DNA of 64,000 bases from Candidatus Magasanikbacteria bacterium RIFCSPHIGHO2_01_FULL_41_23 (lineage in GTDB: Bacteria > Patescibacteria > ABY1 > Magasanikbacterales > UBA922), in NCBI GenBank assembly GCA_001782805.1, contig MFPT01000002.1, forward strand, positions 1 through 64,000. The letters are read 5' to 3'. Position 1 is the first letter of the stretch; the number at the start of each line of letters is the position of its first letter. The notes under the pieces were generated by a model. The model was given only the letters and a program-made list of their open reading frames with translations, was not told where the DNA came from and ran no database searches. Made by a program: the position numbers and the translations under genes. Of this stretch, positions 1-8,226 are shown piece after piece.

Positions 1-119
1 CAAGCCACCACGCACGCGGAGCGTGCGATTAGTCGGCATCAGGGTTGCTTTCAAAATACATTCGAACTTTGTATAATACACACCGCAAAATTTCAGAATG
101 GGTTTCTGGAGCGAATACT

Positions 120-142
120 GGGTCGCGCCGAAGGCGCGACCC
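120..142. other. GC-rich perfect hairpin downstream of tRNA-Ser
   Basis: Ten-base arms GGGTCGCGCC and GGCGCGACCC are separated by three bases. On the minus strand the loop closes as a C(UUCG)G tetraloop. It lies just past the 3' end of the minus-strand tRNA-Ser, so it may end or process that transcript. There is no T-run, so a classical terminator is not certain. The rest of 1-177 shows only a second short hairpin near 11-25 and no convincing gene. Confidence 0.5.
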
Positions 143-177
143 CACTTTGTCCGTTTCTTCTGATTCCGAATTTTGGC

Positions 178-261
178 GGAGAGTGAGGGATTTGAACCCT
201 CGATACCTTTCGGTAAACCGCCTTTCCAAGGCGGCGCCATAGACCACTAGGCGAACTCTCC
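178..261 (-). tRNA. tRNA-Ser(GGA)
   Basis: Read on the minus strand the segment folds as a class II tRNA. The acceptor stem is GGAGAGT/ACTCTCC. The anticodon stem CCGCC/GGCGG encloses loop TTGGAAA, giving anticodon GGA (serine UCC/UCU codons). A long variable arm and a T-loop TTCAAAT follow. CCA is not encoded, so it would be added by a nucleotidyltransferase. It lies downstream of the NUDIX/lgt operon on the same strand. Confidence 0.95.
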
Positions 262-266
262 ATTTT

Positions 267-713
267 TTATTTGTTATGTTTTCCCATTTCTCGAATTATT
301 TCCAACGGATAACGAATTCCTTTTAAGTAGTCAGCCACAGCAGCCTCAAAAACCAACGGATTAACATGATGAGCCGGATCCAAATCCTTTAATTCAGCAG
401 GATCAGCCCACCTCACTGCCAAAATATTATCACCTGCTTCTTCTGTACCAGCGATAGGCTTAGCGACGAACACAAATCTAATAGAATGATTTTTTCCAAT
501 TGAATTATATACACCCAAGAGCGCAGTAATTTCTACCTCCAATTTGGTTTCTTCAAACACCTCACGTTTGGCAGCTTCCCAGGCTTTTTCTGTTACTTCC
601 ATTGTTCCGCCCGGATAATTCCATTTCTGAAAATTTTTTTGTTTGGCTTCTTGGACGAGTAAAATTTTACCGTCCTTTTCTACAATAGCCGTAGCATATA
701 TTCTCATTTCCAT
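267..713 (-). CDS. NUDIX hydrolase
   Basis: A 148-residue NUDIX-fold pyrophosphohydrolase that would cleave nucleoside diphosphates linked to another moiety; the substrate cannot be told. The Nudix box begins at GTMEVTE and continues REVFEET, matching GX5EX7REUXEE, with the usual late Gly replaced by Lys. The start is set at the ATG (711-713) one base after the lgt stop codon, in a TAATATG junction. A longer in-frame extension into lgt is possible but would overlap it. It is co-oriented with lgt and the LOG-family gene and probably co-transcribed with them. MutT-like housecleaning and dinucleotide hydrolysis are both compatible. Confidence 0.85.
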   Translation of the reverse strand: MEMRIYATAIVEKDGKILLVQEAKQKNFQKWNYPGGTMEVTEKAWEAAKREVFEETKLEVEITALLGVYNSIGKNHSIRFVFVAKPIAGTEEAGDNILAVRWADPAELKDLDPAHHVNPLVFEAAVADYLKGIRYPLEIIREMGKHNK

Positions 714-714
714 A

Positions 715-1464
715 TTACTTTCTTTTAATTTTAACGAGCCAAAAACTACAGAAAACCAGCAGTACAATACTAAAATATTGCGCCGGAGTCAACCCGTAGT
801 AACGCGTGTCGGCATTGGCAATGTCGGTGGCGCGCCAAAAGTCTAAAACAAGCCGTAGAGCGCTGTAATAGGCTAAAATAATGAGTGCCCGGGTACCAGA
901 TTGGAGAATTTTACGGCGCGTTATCCAAAGCCCCAAAGCGAGCGGCATCATCCCCAAAATTTCCAGCCAGGCCATATCCAAGCGCGGACCGGTCGGCGTC
1001 ATTATCGCGAGTGGACAATTGGAATGCACGCCTAAGTGATCGTGAATCATAAAACAGCCTACACGGCCAATCATCCAGCCCGGCACAGCTGCCACTAAAA
1101 ACAGATCGCCTAATTCTTTAAGATTGAATTTATTTTTTTTAATTAAATACCAAGCTGCCAAGCCGGCACCCAAAAAACTGCCGAACGATGACATGCCGCC
1201 CTGCCAGATTTTAAAAATCTCAATTGGATTTTGCCAAAAAAACAGTGGCTCGTACAATAAAACATGACCCAATCGGGCGCCAATAAAACCCCAAATAATA
1301 GTCCAAAAAGCAATATCTAAAATATTTTTTTGTTTCGGATTATTTTTTGTATATGTACCAATCATCCACAAACTCACACCCATTCCCAACGCCACAAAAA
1401 ATCCCCATACCTGAATAGGAATCGGACCAAAATAAACAACCGTAAACTGGAACCACGGTATCAT
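715..1464 (-). CDS. lgt: Prolipoprotein diacylglyceryl transferase
   Basis: A 249-residue integral membrane enzyme that moves diacylglycerol from phosphatidylglycerol onto the lipobox cysteine of prolipoproteins, the first step of lipoprotein maturation. The protein has about seven hydrophobic segments and starts MIPWFQFTVVYFGPIPIQVWG, the usual Lgt N-terminus. The signature region appears as IGRVGCFMIHDHLG, a variant of GRxGNxxNxE, with the conserved Gly-Arg-x-Gly kept. A later Arg near DFWRATDIANADTRYYG fits the C-terminal conserved region. It is translationally coupled to the downstream NUDIX gene (TAATATG) and begins five bases after the LOG-family stop. Presence implies that the organism makes lipoproteins. 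Confidence 0.93.
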   Translation of the reverse strand: MIPWFQFTVVYFGPIPIQVWGFFVALGMGVSLWMIGTYTKNNPKQKNILDIAFWTIIWGFIGARLGHVLLYEPLFFWQNPIEIFKIWQGGMSSFGSFLGAGLAAWYLIKKNKFNLKELGDLFLVAAVPGWMIGRVGCFMIHDHLGVHSNCPLAIMTPTGPRLDMAWLEILGMMPLALGLWITRRKILQSGTRALIILAYYSALRLVLDFWRATDIANADTRYYGLTPAQYFSIVLLVFCSFWLVKIKRK

Positions 1465-1467
1465 ATA

Positions 1468-2838
1468 TTATGGCGCTCCTGCCCGAACATTAGTTTTAGC
1501 TGTGTCAGCTAAAACTTTAAGTACTGATTGTTCGTTATCAACGATTTGATACAGTTCGTCGTCTTCTTCGGCAATCGTATCAACATCATGAACCAAAATT
1601 TCTTTGATAAAATTATGCAATGGCCCCCAAAATGAATGATCAACAAGTATGACCGGAACGCGTGTCATTTTTTTAGTTTGAATCAAAGTTAGAACTTCAA
1701 ATAATTGATGCAGTGTACCAAAACCGCCCGGATAAAATATGAATGCGTTCGTTGGAGTCATCAATATTAGTTTGCGCGTAAAAGGAAAATTGAATTGAAT
1801 TGATTTGGTTAAATAATGATTAAGAAATGCCTGGCCACGCACTTGCATGGCAATTCCCATTGACACACCGCCGTGTTCAAACGATCCTTGATTGGCCGCT
1901 TCGGCTACTCCCAAATTTCCACCCGTAATAATGGCATAACCGGCTTTGGCCAGTTCGCCTCCCAATTTTCGTGCGGATTGATAATAATGACTATTGGGAA
2001 GAATATCTTTGGTACCAAGTATAGTTATTGTCTGACTGATATTGCTCACAAATTCAAATCCTTCCACCAATTCCGCCATTATTCTAAAAATTTTCCAATC
2101 GATATTCCCTACACAATGAAAACCATTAGGATCGAGCGCGCAATTATTGGATCGGTCAACTACGTTACCCAAAATTTCCATGGCTTCTTCCGCCGTATCC
2201 ACCACGTGCCAAGAATCGATCCAACGACGATCCAAATCTGTTTGATCAGCATGTTCCCGCAAAAAAGTAAGTAATGGATTCCAAAATTCACGATCAAGCA
2301 AAACTATGGGCGTGGGTAAAATAAAACCCAAGTCAATCAGGTCAACCACTTCAAAAAATTCATCCATAGTTCCAAAACCACCCGGAAAATAGACAAAAGC
2401 ATTGGCCGGAGAAGTCAACATTACTTTGCGCGTAAAAAAATAAAAAAATGATGTTGATTTGGTTACAAACGGATTCAAAACTTGTTCCGATGGTAATTGA
2501 ATATTAAGACCGATTGATTGACCATTGGCTTCAAACGCCCCATGATTAGCCGCCTGCATTATTCCCGGACCTCCGCCCGTAATAACCGTGAAACCTTTTT
2601 GCGCCAATTTACTACCAAGTTCGCGCGCCAATACGCAATACTCCGATGTATCCTTAAAACGAGCTGAGCCCAAAACAGTAATTTCATTTTTAAGCTGAGA
2701 CAAAAATTCATAGCCTTCCACAAATTCGGACATGATGCGAAAAATACGCCATGGTTCCCGATAATCACCTGGTTGCAAAGCATACCCAAATGGATGTGGT
2801 ATTTTTTCATGAATCTGTGCGGAATTTTTAGCTGACAT
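1468..2838 (-). CDS. Tandem-duplicated LOG family (TIGR00730-like) protein
   Basis: A 456-residue protein built from two Rossmann-like LOG domains (about residues 25-225 and 245-445); ordinary family members have one. LOG proteins are nucleotide 5'-monophosphate phosphoribohydrolases often mis-annotated as lysine decarboxylases. Copy 1 keeps GGGPGIMQAANHGA, the conserved FTRK arginine and PGGFGTMDEFFEV. Copy 2 keeps the fold signatures but has GGNLGVAEAANQGS and PGGFGTLHQLFEV, so the catalytic Glu of PGGxGTxxE is Gln. I infer an active first half and a catalytically weakened second half, perhaps replacing the homodimer partner. The ATG is followed by SAKNS; an out-of-frame copy of the ATATGTCAGC start context lies ten bases upstream. 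Confidence 0.85.
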   Translation of the reverse strand: MSAKNSAQIHEKIPHPFGYALQPGDYREPWRIFRIMSEFVEGYEFLSQLKNEITVLGSARFKDTSEYCVLARELGSKLAQKGFTVITGGGPGIMQAANHGAFEANGQSIGLNIQLPSEQVLNPFVTKSTSFFYFFTRKVMLTSPANAFVYFPGGFGTMDEFFEVVDLIDLGFILPTPIVLLDREFWNPLLTFLREHADQTDLDRRWIDSWHVVDTAEEAMEILGNVVDRSNNCALDPNGFHCVGNIDWKIFRIMAELVEGFEFVSNISQTITILGTKDILPNSHYYQSARKLGGELAKAGYAIITGGNLGVAEAANQGSFEHGGVSMGIAMQVRGQAFLNHYLTKSIQFNFPFTRKLILMTPTNAFIFYPGGFGTLHQLFEVLTLIQTKKMTRVPVILVDHSFWGPLHNFIKEILVHDVDTIAEEDDELYQIVDNEQSVLKVLADTAKTNVRAGAP

Positions 2839-2952
2839 ATGCTGACATATGAAGAATTTAAATAAAAATAAAAATGGAACGGATAAAGCTTTTTTGAGCC
2901 CGATATTTATGAGGGTCTCAGAAAAAGATTTGCAGTGAATTTTTATTTTAAT

Positions 2953-4392
2953 TTACTTAATTTTTTCCAAATGATTTCCAATTCGCATCACTAATGCATC
3001 AGCCAAACGTGGTCCAATAATTTGCAAACCAACAGGCAGGCCAGCTTCAGTTTTTCCGGCGGGAATTGATAATGCGGGAAGACCCGCGACTGATGCCGGA
3101 CTGACAAATACATCTGCCAGGTACATGGCCAAAATATCTTCTTTTTTGGCTCCAATATCAAACGCGGGGAATGGCGAAGTCGGTGTAACAATTGCGTCGC
3201 ATCTGCTAAACGCAGTTTGAAAATCCTGAATAATTAATGTTCTGACTTTTTGGGCTTTTTTATAATAAGCATCATAATAACCAGCGGAAAGCGCGTATGT
3301 GCCAATCATAATGCGGCGCTTAACTTCATCGGGGAAACCAGCGGCACGGGTATTCGCATAGGTGGCGTAGAGATCTTCTCCCGGAACGCGTACCCCGTAA
3401 CGTAACCCATCAAGCCGAGCTAGGTTTGACGAATCCTCGCTGGGTACAATTAAATAATATGTAGGAACTGCGTATTTGGTATACGGTAAGGAAACCGGAA
3501 TTAATTGCGCCCCGAGTTTTTCCAGTTCTTTAATTTTTTCTTCAACTATTTTTTTGGTTTCCTCGTCCATTCCTTCCAATTCAAAGTATTCTTTGGGCAC
3601 GCCAATTTTTAAACCGGTAATTGAACCAATAATTTCTTGGGTATAATTTGGGACAGCCTCAGTAACCGTGGTGGCATCCAACGGGTCATAACCAGCCATA
3701 GTTTCCATAATAATTGCCATGTCAGCGACGGTTTTGGTCATTGGTCCAACCACGTCCAGCGAACTGGCCATGGCCATAATGCCATACCGAGAATTACGGC
3801 CATAGGTTGGACGCAAACCATTAATTCCACAAAATGAGGCCGGTTGGCGAATTGATCCGCCCGTATCTTCGCCAATGGAAAATAAACAATGGTTATCCGC
3901 GACCGATACGGCAGAACCACCGCTTGAGCCGCCAGAAACTTTGGTTTCATCATACGGATTTCGTACCGAGCCGTACATGGAATTTTCATTACTGGCGCCA
4001 TGACCAAAAGTATCACAATTTGTTTTGCCAATGAGAACTGCGCCAGTCGCGCGGATTTTTTTTATGACTGTAGCATCATAAATTGGAATATAATCGCCCA
4101 AAATTTTTGATGCTCCGGTTGATAATGTTCCTGCGGTGCAAATCGCATCTTTAATTGAATAAGGAATGCCGGTTAGTGGAAAGGAGTTATCGGACGCGAG
4201 CAAGGTATCGGCGATCTTTGCCTGTTCCAGTGCCTTGATTTCATCAATCGTAATAAACGCATTTAAACGTGCATTGCGTTCTTTGGCGCGCGCTAAACAA
4301 GCCTGGGTTAGTTCCACGCTGGAAAATTCTTTGGCGCGTAAACCAGCCGCCGCTTCAGTGATTGTTAGAGTATTAAGATTTGCTGACTTCAT
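2953..4392 (-). CDS. gatA: Asp-tRNA(Asn)/Glu-tRNA(Gln) amidotransferase subunit A
   Basis: A 479-residue amidase-signature subunit of the GatCAB transamidosome. It releases ammonia from glutamine for amidation of misacylated Glu-tRNA(Gln) or Asp-tRNA(Asn). The Ser-cisSer-Lys triad is complete: Lys81 in GIPYSIKDA, Ser156 in GGSSGGSAVS and Ser180 in DTGGSIRQPA. Length is normal. Its ATG overlaps the gatC stop by four bases (ATGA), so the two are translationally coupled. gatB is not in this window. A tRNA-Gln and a tRNA-Ser are present but no glutaminyl-tRNA synthetase is seen here, compatible with the indirect Gln route. Confidence 0.96.
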   Translation of the reverse strand: MKSANLNTLTITEAAAGLRAKEFSSVELTQACLARAKERNARLNAFITIDEIKALEQAKIADTLLASDNSFPLTGIPYSIKDAICTAGTLSTGASKILGDYIPIYDATVIKKIRATGAVLIGKTNCDTFGHGASNENSMYGSVRNPYDETKVSGGSSGGSAVSVADNHCLFSIGEDTGGSIRQPASFCGINGLRPTYGRNSRYGIMAMASSLDVVGPMTKTVADMAIIMETMAGYDPLDATTVTEAVPNYTQEIIGSITGLKIGVPKEYFELEGMDEETKKIVEEKIKELEKLGAQLIPVSLPYTKYAVPTYYLIVPSEDSSNLARLDGLRYGVRVPGEDLYATYANTRAAGFPDEVKRRIMIGTYALSAGYYDAYYKKAQKVRTLIIQDFQTAFSRCDAIVTPTSPFPAFDIGAKKEDILAMYLADVFVSPASVAGLPALSIPAGKTEAGLPVGLQIIGPRLADALVMRIGNHLEKIK

Positions 4393-4688
4393 GTTTTTTT
4401 AAATACCGCGGGAACTTTCAAAAAATTCGTTTCTGAATCAGTAAATTGATTAATTAATGCTTGGCGTTCATGTTCATTGATAATTTTGGATTCATCAGAG
4501 CGCGTTCTATCCATAATGCCCGTGACTTGTGATGTTTCCTGAACCATTGAAGTATCAACCTCATTGAGCATTTCAACATATTCAAAAATCTGCGACAATG
4601 TGCCGGCATAATATTCTTTTTCTTTTTCAGTTAGGGTAAGACGAGCCAGTTTCCCTACCCATTCAATATCCGCAATCGTGATATCCAT
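4389..4688 (-). CDS. gatC: Asp-tRNA(Asn)/Glu-tRNA(Gln) amidotransferase subunit C
   Basis: A 99-residue GatC, the small belt subunit that wraps around GatA and stabilises GatA-GatB. The N-terminal part IADIEWVGKLARLTLTEKEK and the following SQIFEYVEMLNEVDT are typical of the family, as is the later DRTRSDE segment. It is the first gene of a gatC-gatA unit and ends in a TGA that overlaps the gatA start. This TGA stop, with others in the window, argues against the TGA-as-glycine code of some CPR lineages. Confidence 0.92.
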   Translation of the reverse strand: MDITIADIEWVGKLARLTLTEKEKEYYAGTLSQIFEYVEMLNEVDTSMVQETSQVTGIMDRTRSDESKIINEHERQALINQFTDSETNFLKVPAVFKKT

Positions 4689-4745
4689 ACCTTTATAGTT
4701 TAATGGAAATTGGTTTTTTGTACAATATTTAGGTTGACAGCCTTA

Positions 4746-5780
4746 CTAGAGCCCTGCCCTTGCCAATCGACCATTTATAGAAAATCCTGCGTCATCTGCA
4801 CATTTTATAGGAACAATCATATTTGTGTATTCTAGAGATGGGGTAAAAGCAGGCAAAGGATTTTCCAGTGTAGTCCAACTTCTCATCAAATCATTTTCCG
4901 GCATAGATGCGGCAGTTCCTTCATCATAGTGGGCACGAATAGAATTTCCAGTACGAGCTCCTTCGATTCTCATGTTTACTTTTCTATATTGATCAGCATC
5001 TCTGAAAGTGTAATCTTCACCTGATTCACTTATTCGATATAAACCATCCTTATTAGCAGGAACACCTAACAATTTATACTCATACAGTACATAGTAATCT
5101 GCTTCAGATTTATTTCGTACAAGTACAGCCACATCTTTTGCCATCAAGCGTTCATCTTTTTCCCTCCGGCGTTCCTCCCCAATACTATCTATAATTGCAT
5201 ACACATCGCATAAATACCATGATGCTTCTACAATACTTATTCCCTCACCATTTATTAAACTTTCATTCATTAAGCTTAATCTTAGTACACCAACAGGTTT
5301 TTCCCTATCTCCGATTGTGTTTCCATCGGCATCCAAAAGTGGAATAAGTTCAGTATTAATATCTAAATAGACACTATAGACAAGGGTATTCGGAAAGGAT
5401 GGTAGTATACTCTGAATCAAACTACATCTTTCATGCATTAATTCCATGTATCTACTGTTATCATTTTTTTCTGTCGCTTCTTCAACCTCCTGCCTATTAA
5501 GGTCTATAGCACTACTCATGTCAGGGAGATCACCAAAAACTAGATTAGACGCTATGGTATGCAAATCAGTACCAAGTAATAAATGTTCGGCTCTTGAGCG
5601 ACTTGCATCTATTTTTTTTACCGGACCGCGTAATATATCCACAGCCTGAATATAATCTGCATTTTCCGATTCAACCTCTGCGGCTTGCTCCATTTTACTC
5701 GCTTGCGCAGAACCTTCCCTACCAATAAGGAAAGAAGCTGTCCCACCCAGAACTCCCTTTAAAAAATCTCGTCTTTCCAT
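4746..5780 (-). CDS. Tat-signal hypothetical protein
   Basis: A 344-residue protein I do not recognise. It begins MERRDFLKGVLGG, a textbook twin-arginine motif (S/T-R-R-x-F-L-K), then a short hydrophobic stretch and an Ala-rich region (GSAQA) suitable for signal peptidase cleavage. The mature part is soluble-looking, acidic and without repeats or clear metal motifs. Tat export implies folding or cofactor insertion before export. No tatA/tatC gene is in the window. It is a single gene, followed by the gatCA unit about 60 bases downstream. Function unknown. Confidence 0.75.
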   Translation of the reverse strand: MERRDFLKGVLGGTASFLIGREGSAQASKMEQAAEVESENADYIQAVDILRGPVKKIDASRSRAEHLLLGTDLHTIASNLVFGDLPDMSSAIDLNRQEVEEATEKNDNSRYMELMHERCSLIQSILPSFPNTLVYSVYLDINTELIPLLDADGNTIGDREKPVGVLRLSLMNESLINGEGISIVEASWYLCDVYAIIDSIGEERRREKDERLMAKDVAVLVRNKSEADYYVLYEYKLLGVPANKDGLYRISESGEDYTFRDADQYRKVNMRIEGARTGNSIRAHYDEGTAASMPENDLMRSWTTLENPLPAFTPSLEYTNMIVPIKCADDAGFSINGRLARAGL

Positions 5781-5873
5781 AGATATTTTTTATTCCTCTT
5801 TGAACTAATTTTATATTAAATTCAGAAAAAGATCAAAACGACTTTTATCCAACATTTATAACAAGACTAAAAT

Positions 5874-5901
5874 TTGACAATAATATTGCGTAGTTTATAC
5901 T
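5874..5901 (+). promoter_or_regulatory. Strong sigma70-type promoter for a non-coding RNA
   Basis: TTGACA (5874-5879) and TATACT (5896-5901) are separated by 16 bases, close to the sigma70 consensus. The predicted start is near 5908. No plus-strand open frame follows before ligA, which is convergent, so the promoter most likely serves the RNA at 5908-6060. Confidence 0.7.
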
Positions 5902-5907
5902 GAAATC

Positions 5908-6060
5908 AGTAAGTTGCTTCTGAACGGCTCTACTCTGGTTCCATCCACCTTTTTCTTTTTCCTAACCACTCCTCACAGCTCCCGAGTAGACAGAAGCTTC
6001 CTACTTTAGGAACGACCGGATCATGCTCTCCCCAAGAGTTGATAACCGGTCGTTCCTTCC
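5908..6060 (+). ncRNA. Candidate small structured RNA, about 150 nt
   Basis: This stretch between the Tat-signal gene and ligA (both minus strand) has its own consensus promoter and a strong 3' hairpin. Inside, GCTTCTG pairs with CAGAAGC and CTACTC with GAGTAG, closing a long stem around a pyrimidine-rich loop that contains CACTCCTC. TTCCTA/TAGGAA could form an alternative small hairpin overlapping the 3' stem. I could not match it to SRP RNA, tmRNA, RNase P RNA or a known riboswitch. The unpaired CU-rich loop could base-pair with Shine-Dalgarno-like purines, which is speculation. Confidence 0.5.
6009..6056 (+). terminator. Long inverted repeat ending the 5.9 kb RNA
   Basis: GGAACGACCGG (6009-6019) and CCGGTCGTTCC (6046-6056) are a perfect 11-bp inverted repeat around a 26-base loop. 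The following bases are pyrimidine-rich (TTCCCCTCCT) and a T-run occurs only at about 6069, so this is either an imperfect intrinsic terminator or a stable 3' domain of the RNA. Confidence 0.5.
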
Positions 6061-6072
6061 CCTCCTAATTTT

Positions 6073-8166
6073 TTAAGCCCTCAGGTTTAAAAATTTTTCT
6101 TCATTAAGAATAGAAACGCCAAGTTTTTCAGCCTTATCCGCTTTACTTCCCGGGTCACTTCCGACTATAACATGGTCGGTTTTTTTACTGACTGATTCGG
6201 AAATCGTGCCACCGAGAGAGCGAATTTTGGCTTTGGCCTCATCGCGCGTCATGGTTTCTAGGCCGCCAGTGATAACAAAAGTTTTACCGGCCAGTGGTAG
6301 GTTGGTTGCTTTTGGTTTGGGGGATTCAATTTTTACACCAGAATCAAGTAGTTCGTCAATCAAATTAATATTACTTTTATCCGCAAACCATTCCGCAATT
6401 GATTCAGCCACGCGTGGGCCAATATCAGCCACTGATTGTAATTCCTCAAATGCGGCCGCTTGAATTTTTTTAATAGTGCCAAAATGTTCGGCTAGGCGAA
6501 TAGCAGTCTCTTCTCCAACATGCCGAATTCCCAATCCAAAAATAAAACGCGGCAATGAAACTTTTTTGGCAGCAGCAATCGCGCTGACTAAATTATCCGC
6601 GGATTTTTCGGCGAATCGTTCCAATGGTTCCAGATCACCGACACTTAAAGTAAAAAAATCAGCCGGATTTTTTACCAAACCTTCATTCATAAGATGTTCC
6701 ACGATTTTTTCACCGAGTCCGTCAATGTTAAACGCCTTTTTGGAAACAAAGTGAATCAGACGTTCGCGTTCCTGCGCGAAACATTTTCTGTTGAGACAAA
6801 ATAATCCCACACTGGTAGTCTGTTTACCCCGAGCAACTTGTCCCGAGCCCCTCGACTCCACTCGGGGTAAACTTAGTCGAGGGAAGTCGAGGTTTTTTTT
6901 ATCGGCTATTTCTTGACGTGCGACATTTGATCCGCAGATCGGACATTTTTGCGGCGCACAAAATATTTTTTCCTCCCCAGTACGCATTTTTTCCAACACG
7001 CGAATAATTTTGGGAATAATATCACCGGATTTTTCCACGACAACAGTGTCGCCAACGCGCGCGTCCAAGCGTTTTATTTCCGCGAAATTATGTAGTGTCG
7101 CGTGGGTGACCGTTGTGCCGGCTAATGATACCGGTTCCAAAAGCGCGACCGGAGTCAAGGCTCCGGTTCGTCCGACTTGCACATAAATATCTTTAATTTT
7201 GGTTGTGCCTTGTTCGGCCGCGAATTTGAAGGCGATTGCCCAGCGCGGCGCTTTGCCCGTAAAACCCAAGATTTCTTGATATTTTTTTTGATTAACTTTT
7301 ATGACTACGCCATCAATCCAAAAATCTTGACTGTCTTTTTTCCCCCGCCATTCTTCCCAAAACTTTATAATTTCAGAGATTGAATAGACCACTCTCCAAT
7401 TATTATCAGTTTTAAAACCAATTTTTTTCAACTCCTCTAATTCTTCGGCTTGAGTTTTAATATTTTCTTCCGCTGATGAAATATCATACGCAGTCAAGGC
7501 TAATTTGCGACTGGAGACAATTGATGAATCAAGCTGACGAATCGTGCCCGCGGCCGCGTTGCGTGGATTCGCAAACAATGGTTCGTTATGACCAGCGCGC
7601 TCTTTATTTATGGTTGCCAATGTTTTCGCTGACAACCATACTTCACCTTCGGCCACTAATGATACCGGTTTGGTTAATTTTAATGGAACGGTTTGAATGG
7701 TGCGTACATTTTGCGTTACATCCTCGCCAATCACGCCGTCGCCGCGCGTAGCCGCGTTTTTTAAAATGCCGTTTTCATAGGTCAAAACCATGTGCAAGCC
7801 ATCAATCTTCAATTCGCAGACATAAGAAATATCATCCGGCCGTTCACCCAAATCACGCTCCAAAATTTTTAAAATACGCTCCTCCCAATCTTTTAAATCG
7901 TCTTCATTAAACGCGTCATTAAACGACCATTGCGGCACACTATGTTTTATTTTATTAAATTTATCCAGAGGCTTGCCAGCGACGCGTTGTGTCGGTGAAT
8001 CGGACGTAATTAATTCCGGATGCTCAGCTTCAATTTTACGCAATTCAGCCATGAGCCCGTCATACATGGCATCAGTCACTTCCGGATCATTGAGCACATG
8101 ATACCGGTACCGCAAATCATCAATTTGGGCGCGGAGACGATTTATTTTTTTTGTGATTTCAGTCAT
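6073..8166 (-). CDS. ligA: NAD-dependent DNA ligase with an inserted repeat in the zinc finger
   Basis: A 697-residue LigA that seals nicks between Okazaki fragments using NAD+. Order: Ia and adenylation domain with Lys120 in ELKIDG, OB fold, four-Cys zinc finger, helix-hairpin-helix repeats (GLGIRHVGEETA, VADIGPRVAESI) and a C-terminal BRCT domain (about 620-697). Zinc cysteines are 408, 411, 457 and 462. The gap between the pairs is 46 residues where about 15 is usual. The extra 30 or so residues (about 424-453) are encoded by a palindromic repeat at 6822-6892 that stays in frame. The enzyme is otherwise complete and should be functional. Confidence 0.97.
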   Translation of the reverse strand: MTEITKKINRLRAQIDDLRYRYHVLNDPEVTDAMYDGLMAELRKIEAEHPELITSDSPTQRVAGKPLDKFNKIKHSVPQWSFNDAFNEDDLKDWEERILKILERDLGERPDDISYVCELKIDGLHMVLTYENGILKNAATRGDGVIGEDVTQNVRTIQTVPLKLTKPVSLVAEGEVWLSAKTLATINKERAGHNEPLFANPRNAAAGTIRQLDSSIVSSRKLALTAYDISSAEENIKTQAEELEELKKIGFKTDNNWRVVYSISEIIKFWEEWRGKKDSQDFWIDGVVIKVNQKKYQEILGFTGKAPRWAIAFKFAAEQGTTKIKDIYVQVGRTGALTPVALLEPVSLAGTTVTHATLHNFAEIKRLDARVGDTVVVEKSGDIIPKIIRVLEKMRTGEEKIFCAPQKCPICGSNVARQEIADKKNLDFPRLSLPRVESRGSGQVARGKQTTSVGLFCLNRKCFAQERERLIHFVSKKAFNIDGLGEKIVEHLMNEGLVKNPADFFTLSVGDLEPLERFAEKSADNLVSAIAAAKKVSLPRFIFGLGIRHVGEETAIRLAEHFGTIKKIQAAAFEELQSVADIGPRVAESIAEWFADKSNINLIDELLDSGVKIESPKPKATNLPLAGKTFVITGGLETMTRDEAKAKIRSLGGTISESVSKKTDHVIVGSDPGSKADKAEKLGVSILNEEKFLNLRA
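6822..6892. repeat. Palindromic repeat inside ligA
   Basis: GTTTACCCCGAG (6822-6833) and CTCGGGGTAAAC (6861-6872) are a perfect 12-bp inverted repeat. They are followed by two partial copies of the same theme (GTCGAGGG and GTCGAGG). The first 13 bases, GTTTACCCCGAGC, recur at 32764-32776 between genes. The element is read through by ligA and adds about 30 residues, rich in Arg, Ser and Gly, between the two zinc-finger Cys pairs. Confidence 0.8.
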
Positions 8167-8191
8167 ATTATTATAATTATTTACTCCGCAC

Positions 8192-8220
8192 TTGACCGTT
8201 TTTTAGGCGTATGTTATTGT
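8192..8220 (+). promoter_or_regulatory. Promoter of the 8.2 kb small RNA
   Basis: TTGACC (8192-8197), a 17-base spacer and TATTGT (8215-8220) place a start at about 8227, the base before the first stem of the RNA. It lies just upstream of ligA and points away from it. Confidence 0.55.
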
Positions 8221-8226
8221 TTTATT

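Noticed and set aside
29..247. Open frames on both strands over the first 250 bases
   Set aside because: They cover the tRNA-Ser gene and a GC hairpin, have no recognisable protein features, and would be shadows of RNA structure.
4389..4391. Recoded TGA (genetic code 25) in this genome
   Set aside because: TGA ends gatC, def and others at family-normal lengths, so the standard bacterial code fits.
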